Positions 59,436-64,000 of a DNA stretch of 64,000 nt are shown here, one piece after another. Source of the stretch: Setoptus koraiensis (Eukaryota; Arthropoda); assembly GCA_048013815.1 (NCBI GenBank), contig CM106585.1, positions 21,824,001 to 21,888,000 of the forward strand. The letters are read 5' to 3'. The notes below the pieces were generated by a model that was not told where the DNA came from, searched no databases, and worked only from the letters and a program-made list of their open reading frames with translations. A program made the position numbers and the translations under genes. The stretch's first letter is position 1. Every line of letters begins with the position of its first letter.

Positions 59436-59533
59436 ACACAAACGAGCCAAAAAGCAAGATCGTCGAGGGAAAACAAACACACCTGGGGTCAATTCAAGAA
59501 TCTAGGTCCACTAACTTTATTGTTGCTGCAAAT

Positions 59534-61834
59534 CTAACGCCTATTATTAGTATTTAATAAAGGATCATTTTCGGTTTGAGATCTTTGCATCCCGAAAGTC
59601 ACAGACCGACCGAGATTGATCTCTGATGTTGTTGATGGTATTCTAGCGTGCTCATGAAGAAATAAAGTACTCAGGCCAACTGCTGTAGATGAGTCTATGT
59701 CTAGTCCTGCATGAGGCGTTAAACTGCTTTCAGGAAATGGGCCTCCCAATCGGGTAGAGTCTTGATTGCTGGCTGACTGTTTCATTATTGCTTGTTCTGT
59801 AGCTTGGCTAGTGATTTGATCTATAAAATTCCTTTGCCTATCATCGTATGGTTTCCAGGAAGGGTTCTTTAGCTTGAAATTAATCAATGATTTCTCCAAC
59901 TTTCCAAACTCTGTCTGAGACCCATGAGCTGCGTTCATGGGAGGATGCATCTCGTGAATGATACGCTGACTGTTATTTGCATCACCAGAGACTATTGCGT
60001 GGGATGTCGCTGGAAAGTTCTCAGGAGGCGGAGTATCTGCTAACTCTGGATTGTCTTCGTTGTTAAGGTCTCTAACACGACAAAAGGCCTGCAACTGATA
60101 TTCAGACCTTTCTTGATGATGATCTATGATATGACTACGCCCAGACTGATTGGAAGACCTAGAATGAGTAGAAATAACATTCTCTTCATCAAGATTTTTG
60201 TTTATGGCGCTGGTCACTGAGGTGAGTACATTTACATTGGGCTGCCAGGCAGGATTTCCATTTTCTTTTAGGTTCATCATTGAGAAAACACACACGTCAC
60301 CTGTTCCGGCCACTTCCACGGTGAAGTTTCTGAAAAAATCAACTATCTCCAATGACTTTGGTCTCAAGTGTTTGATTAGAATATATGGAGTCATTATAGT
60401 GCCGGCTAAATCTTCCATCAGTCTCACTAGCTTATACTGGAATAAATTTGACATTGATGCGCGGGCTTGTGGAGTGAAAGGTGGGTGGTTGTGAGGAACA
60501 TAATGAATATGCTTCAGTATTTGATCATGTAATTCGGCTTTGGTAAACTTTGGCGGTATCACTGGAGGTATAAATCCATGAGCGACGGCTATCATTACCG
60601 TCAAAGCAGTTATAACTGTCAAAGCATGATCCAGTGTCAAGACGTCTTCATCATAAACAGTTAGGGCAATAAAAATAGCCACCGGAGCACCAGATAGAAA
60701 TATCACAAATCTGGCAATGATCTCCAAGAAAGGAGAAGTGAACGCGTTCATATAGCTGTGTGCTGATTTGTACCCATGATTCAGTCTGTCGTTGAGTTCG
60801 TGATCGAGCTCATTAAAATGACGACAAAACCACCTTGCGTAAAGCGACCAATTCCTTGCACCAAATAGTATGGCTGGATCCCTTTTGACCAGAGCAGCAT
60901 TAGAGTAGAAGAAGTAAAGTATTTGCTGCACCAGTATAACCGGCGATAATATTAGATTTATTATTGCCAATCTCAAGCAATTCTTTGCTAGTATCTGAGC
61001 ACATATTTGCCGTTGAGATGGGGTTTTAATGTCGTCATTCAATTTCCAGTTTTCTTCAAATATGCACTTGAAAGGTCCCCTAAAGAATAGAAGTTGACAA
61101 TTGTATATCAAGCCTTGAGTAAAATATGTTATCTCGCCTATTAGTGGTAGCCTGAAGTAAACAGGTAGGACCCCTCTATTAATCATGGCTATCATGTAGT
61201 TTGCGTGTCTCAATATTCTGTTATGCACATCTAACTCATTGAATTGAACATCATCTTGAGCCATACAAAGATGTTTAGCCCCTATGAGTTTAGTCTGCAC
61301 ATCTTGCCAAGATAGAGATGAGCAATCTGTAATATGAAGCACCTGTTTACAGAATTGTTTGATAGTTAAGTTAACCATTATTGAGTGTATGGTCTTAACT
61401 AGTTTCCACAGCCAAAATATGATGGCCAATATTATTGCTATAATTTGTGTTGGTGGTATAGAGACTGATGAAAGTGGCCGAACAACGTCATAGATGTGTA
61501 CTTTGGCAGTTGGATTAGCAGCTGTAGAGCTGTCTGGGATAGCTTTGTTTTTGAATAGTATATCGTAATCGATGTAATTGAGTAAGAATACGGGCAACAC
61601 AACTGAGTAAATAATCAGTATTAGATCTAACAATTGTGAGCAAACCAGACAAGTGAACCCATGTTTCTGGTGATATTTGTACAGTCTTATAAAAAAGTCA
61701 TCGAGGTCCTGCATGTAATGTTGCCAGGGTTGTGGCCCGTCCTTACGATCTGTAGGTAAAACATGAATAAGTACGTGATTTTCGTCACCAATTTCGGCAA
61801 AGCTCCTGTAGGTCGAATGTGCATTAGTTGACAT
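59534..61834 (-). CDS. Atg9: Autophagy lipid scramblase ATG9
   Basis: A 766-residue single-exon protein. The conserved multi-pass core covers about residues 20-470: the N-terminal membrane part after WQHYMQDLDDFF, the buried segment YFTQGLIYNCQLLFFRGPF, the signature ARWFCRHFNELDHELNDRL, and the C-terminal membrane helices ending in GFIPPVIPPKF. The tail (about 480-766) is polar and disordered. ATG9 is the membrane scramblase of the autophagosome seed vesicles. The N-terminus carries a YRSF-type Tyr motif that could be a sorting signal. Length is in the animal range. Confidence 0.95.
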   Translation of the reverse strand: MSTNAHSTYRSFAEIGDENHVLIHVLPTDRKDGPQPWQHYMQDLDDFFIRLYKYHQKHGFTCLVCSQLLDLILIIYSVVLPVFLLNYIDYDILFKNKAIPDSSTAANPTAKVHIYDVVRPLSSVSIPPTQIIAIILAIIFWLWKLVKTIHSIMVNLTIKQFCKQVLHITDCSSLSWQDVQTKLIGAKHLCMAQDDVQFNELDVHNRILRHANYMIAMINRGVLPVYFRLPLIGEITYFTQGLIYNCQLLFFRGPFKCIFEENWKLNDDIKTPSQRQICAQILAKNCLRLAIINLILSPVILVQQILYFFYSNAALVKRDPAILFGARNWSLYARWFCRHFNELDHELNDRLNHGYKSAHSYMNAFTSPFLEIIARFVIFLSGAPVAIFIALTVYDEDVLTLDHALTVITALTVMIAVAHGFIPPVIPPKFTKAELHDQILKHIHYVPHNHPPFTPQARASMSNLFQYKLVRLMEDLAGTIMTPYILIKHLRPKSLEIVDFFRNFTVEVAGTGDVCVFSMMNLKENGNPAWQPNVNVLTSVTSAINKNLDEENVISTHSRSSNQSGRSHIIDHHQERSEYQLQAFCRVRDLNNEDNPELADTPPPENFPATSHAIVSGDANNSQRIIHEMHPPMNAAHGSQTEFGKLEKSLINFKLKNPSWKPYDDRQRNFIDQITSQATEQAIMKQSASNQDSTRLGGPFPESSLTPHAGLDIDSSTAVGLSTLFLHEHARIPSTTSEINLGRSVTFGMQRSQTENDPLLNTNNRR

Positions 61835-62458
61835 GATTGAAGTTGTTGTCGTCAGTTAGAGCTAATACGTTTATGCTAATTATTTATATGCTAGATAATA
61901 AATAATAATGATTGTTGTTGTAATATATGTTGTTGTTTGTGTATTCAATTGTGCATAGATTCAATGTATTGCTAAATTTCTTGTTTGCGTATTTTCCATG
62001 TGATATTTTTCTGGCAAGTTATACTAGTACTATCAGGTTTGCTAACTGCGTCTCATCCGTATTGTCCGAGGGGTCATGGTGTTTTTTGTCGTTTATGGGA
62101 GCCCCTTCTCTCTTCAGTTGAGCAACATTGAAAACAATAATAAAATGACTAAAATACATAAACAAACAAAACTGTATCCCAGTTTCTATATAATATGTAA
62201 GCGGCCAGTGGAAACAGTAACAGTGTTTGTAACTGTGGTTTTCAAGGGATAATGTTGTAATGTCATAATAATTGTTGCAACATGTCCACAGTAGACTTTC
62301 TGCATCTATACATTTATTGATTTTTGTTTGTTGTTTGTCTGTTTCTCGACTGCGATGTCTTAATTTGAATGTCGAAAACACACAGTACGTATCGCACTAC
62401 GCAAAGTGCGTGATACTCCCAAAAAACATTCCAATGATAACTGACACACGCTGTACAG

Positions 62459-62517
62459 AGTGCGTTTTTGTCAATGGCTTTGCTGCTACCTTTTTTCTGA
62501 ACCGCCAGGGCGGCGCT
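62459..62517 (+). repeat. 58-bp module, copy a
   Basis: GTGCGTTTTTGTCAATGGC, then a T-run and the core CCGCCAGGGCGGCGCT. Confidence 0.65.
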
Positions 62518-62608
62518 CGCATGATTTCATGCACGCTTAATTCGAGCCCAAATAAATAAACATTTATCGAGACACCCTGCCGTCGGCTGTGCGGCCCTTC
62601 GTGCTCTC

Positions 62609-62667
62609 TGCGCCTCTGGCGGAGAAACAAAAAGCAGCTGAAAAGCCATTGGCAAAAGTGCACACAG
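62609..62667 (-). repeat. 58-bp module, copy f
   Basis: On the minus strand GTGTGCACTTTTGCCAATGG, then the core CCGCCAGAGGCGCA 35 bp later. Convergent with copy a, 91 bp apart. Confidence 0.65.
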
Positions 62668-63147
62668 TTCTCTAACAACAAACAGCCAGTAGGTGAGTTT
62701 ATGTAGTTGTTGTTGTTTTTGTGAAAATCATTGCACGATACTGTAACAAGAACATTTGCTTGCAAGGTAACCTGACCGACTGTTTTAGGCAATTCTCTCT
62801 AGACTCTAGAGTCTAGACTCACCTGTGAGGGTACAACTTGTATGTAAGCTTATTATATGGTGAAGTTTTAAAAACAAGTGCGACAATTCACTCAAAATTC
62901 CACTCTTGTTTTCATGATATTCACCAGCGTAGTGAGACGATATTCCTAAATTAAAGAACGCTTGTCGCCTGTTTATTCTCATGACGAGCGCGCTAATTTG
63001 TACAACAAGAAAAAGACAAAATTGCAAAAAATGTTCGCCTGCCCCTTAACCAGCATACGGTGTGGTGAGCATTAATTTTGCAAAGTTGAGTAGACAAAAT
63101 CTCGAAGATGTAAGGAAACCAATTCGAAAAATTGTCGTCTAATATAG

Positions 63148-63475
63148 TCAGTTCTTGTCAGTCTTTGCTGTCTTCGTGTCATAGATCATCACCAAGAGAA
63201 TTGCCCGCCTACTGTCTTTTCCAGAGGCCTCAACACTGTCGATGCTCAGGAGTTCATACTTCCGTTCGCATAGTTTCCGGTGATCCAAACAAAAGCCAGC
63301 TTGCAACAAGAATATTTCGAGTGTCTGCTCAACACCATCACATGAGGGTGATTGCACGGAGGAAATCATCGATCAAGTCATGCAGTGTTTTCGATTTGCC
63401 CTCGACTGTCATCGGCAGCATCAGATGCGGACATCTAAAATCCAAGAAGCTCGGTGCTCATGAGCTCGATAGTAA
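63148..63475 (-). pseudogene. Possible relic of a ubiquitin-activating E1 C-terminal (ubiquitin-fold) domain
   Basis: On the minus strand one frame reads MTVEGKSKTLHDLIDDFLRA up to a stop. The next frame continues with CDGVEQTLEIFLLQA and later YELLSIDSVEASGKD and RRAILLVMIYD, ending at 63148. The order of a MTL..FLDYF-like helix, a GV-x-x-L strand and a final R-x-L-x-L-x-V strand resembles the C-terminal fold domain of UBA1/UBA6. The match is weak, needs one frame change, and the preceding E1 domains are not seen. Confidence 0.25.
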
Positions 63476-63780
63476 AATATACAACCACTGCCATATGAAA
63501 CATAGATGCTAGCACCACATAGTTACCTACATGATGATATTTTCACTAACTCGATCCAAAAACTCAAAGGTTTGACTAGGGCTCGCAGTCTAAATATATT
63601 ACGACTCAAGATGGCATTCGAGTTTAAAAACGAAGAAACAAGGTATAGATGAAGTTTATTTGATTATCACAGACAATAGTAACTTAGAGAATTCGTTGAG
63701 TTGTCTCGACTAACTCATTTCCGCTTGATCGCATATACATTTTTGTTTCTTAGAGCTTAGGTATCATTTCTAATCCATTT

Positions 63781-63999
63781 TCACTTTAAATTAGGGGACA
63801 TCGAAGCCAAATGTCGAGGGGATAACCCAATGTCATCTAGATTCGAATATTCGTGGATGAGATCTGGTGTTTTACTATTTAATTTCAGCGATCCACTCGC
63901 GCTTCTTTCATGCTTTATTATGTCAAAATTAAATTCACCCATTGAGGTCTCCAATTGTTCTAATTGATGCGCTGCGCTAAGTGCCTCTAATCGGCTATC
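63781..63999 (-). CDS. 3' end of an unknown gene (partial)
   Basis: The minus strand is open from the right window edge to a TGA at 63781, giving 72 residues. The start is helix-prone (RLEALSAAHQLEQLETSMGE), and the rest is polar with a TPDLIHEYSNLDDIGLSPR patch. Normal codon use and lack of stops suggest a real last exon. The family is not recognised. Confidence 0.5.
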   Translation of the reverse strand, partial: DSRLEALSAAHQLEQLETSMGEFNFDIIKHERSASGSLKLNSKTPDLIHEYSNLDDIGLSPRHLASMSPNLK

Positions 64000-64000
64000 A

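Larger units (their letters stand above)
61835..63140. other. ATG9 upstream spacer
   Basis: Holds the best convergent pair of the 58-bp module (62459-62667). Short open frames are not supported. Confidence 0.5.

Noticed and set aside
63132-63512. 126-residue plus-strand frame
   Set aside because: No ATG near its start and no family. The opposite strand gives a more protein-like reading.
1-64000. Retroviral, LTR, Polinton-like or CRISPR features
   Set aside because: No reverse transcriptase, integrase, capsid-like or polymerase sequence, no long direct repeats bracketing an element, and no repeat-spacer array were seen.

Overview
The window looks like nuclear DNA of a small, intron-poor arthropod-type animal. 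It carries animal-specific genes (a Brachyury T-box factor, an amyloid-precursor-like protein ending in an NPTY tail, a DOCK-A exchange factor, Rab8, p24/TMED7, a SMARCC/moira subunit). Introns are few and short, about 100-240 nt, and very long genes such as ATG9 and SMARCC sit in one exon. Non-coding DNA is mostly AT-rich. An acariform mite fits, but this is inference: no marker here fixes the taxon, and a cofactor-independent phosphoglycerate mutase is unexpected for an insect. No virus-like or LTR element was recognised.

Layout. 1-9.6 kb: 3' end of a PAN-domain membrane protein, a 1.9-kb spacer with repeats, then a DOCK gene. 10-15.3 kb: a tight housekeeping block (NDUFA12, an HSD17B10-like SDR, tRNA-Arg, a SUPT7L-like SAGA subunit, TMED7, a mitochondrial release factor, RPL12). 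15.3-21.8 kb: gene-free. 21.8-26.6 kb: Brachyury and SMARCC on the minus strand. 26.6-30.6 kb: repeat-rich spacer, a small unknown protein, Rab8, and a TIA1-like RRM protein whose stop codon overlaps that of Rab8. 30.6-35 kb: miniature transposons and a dead small-heat-shock-protein gene. 35-39.2 kb: a two-exon gene joining a very long Gln/Asn/His-rich region to an RTP-like zinc finger. 39.2-50.9 kb: a gene desert whose 40.6-48.6 kb part is GC-richer and packed with unrelated short tandem arrays. 50.9-61.8 kb: APP, a half-length CSN4, MRPL55, iPGM, GAR1, MRPL20, ATG9. 61.8-64 kb: spacer repeats, a possible E1-like gene relic and the 3' end of an unknown minus-strand gene.

The most unusual signals are three. 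First, a roughly 58-bp dispersed module ends in a CTCF-like core and occurs at least eleven times, mostly as convergent pairs, in spacers next to gene 5' ends. Second, a family of TA-flanked miniature inverted-repeat elements shares an internal box at a fixed 49-50 bp from the end. Third, several conserved genes lack the N-terminal part usual for their family (DOCK without SH3, SMARCC without its N-terminal module, CSN4 without its N-half, a TIA1-like protein with one RRM, a mitochondrial RF with a short domain 1 and an altered stop-codon-reading loop).

Most genes are ordinary housekeeping or signalling genes with no operon logic. The functional links that can be drawn are mitochondrial translation and respiration (mtRF1, MRPL55, MRPL20, NDUFA12), chromatin and transcription (SMARCC, SUPT7L, Brachyury) and membrane traffic (Rab8, TMED7, ATG9).
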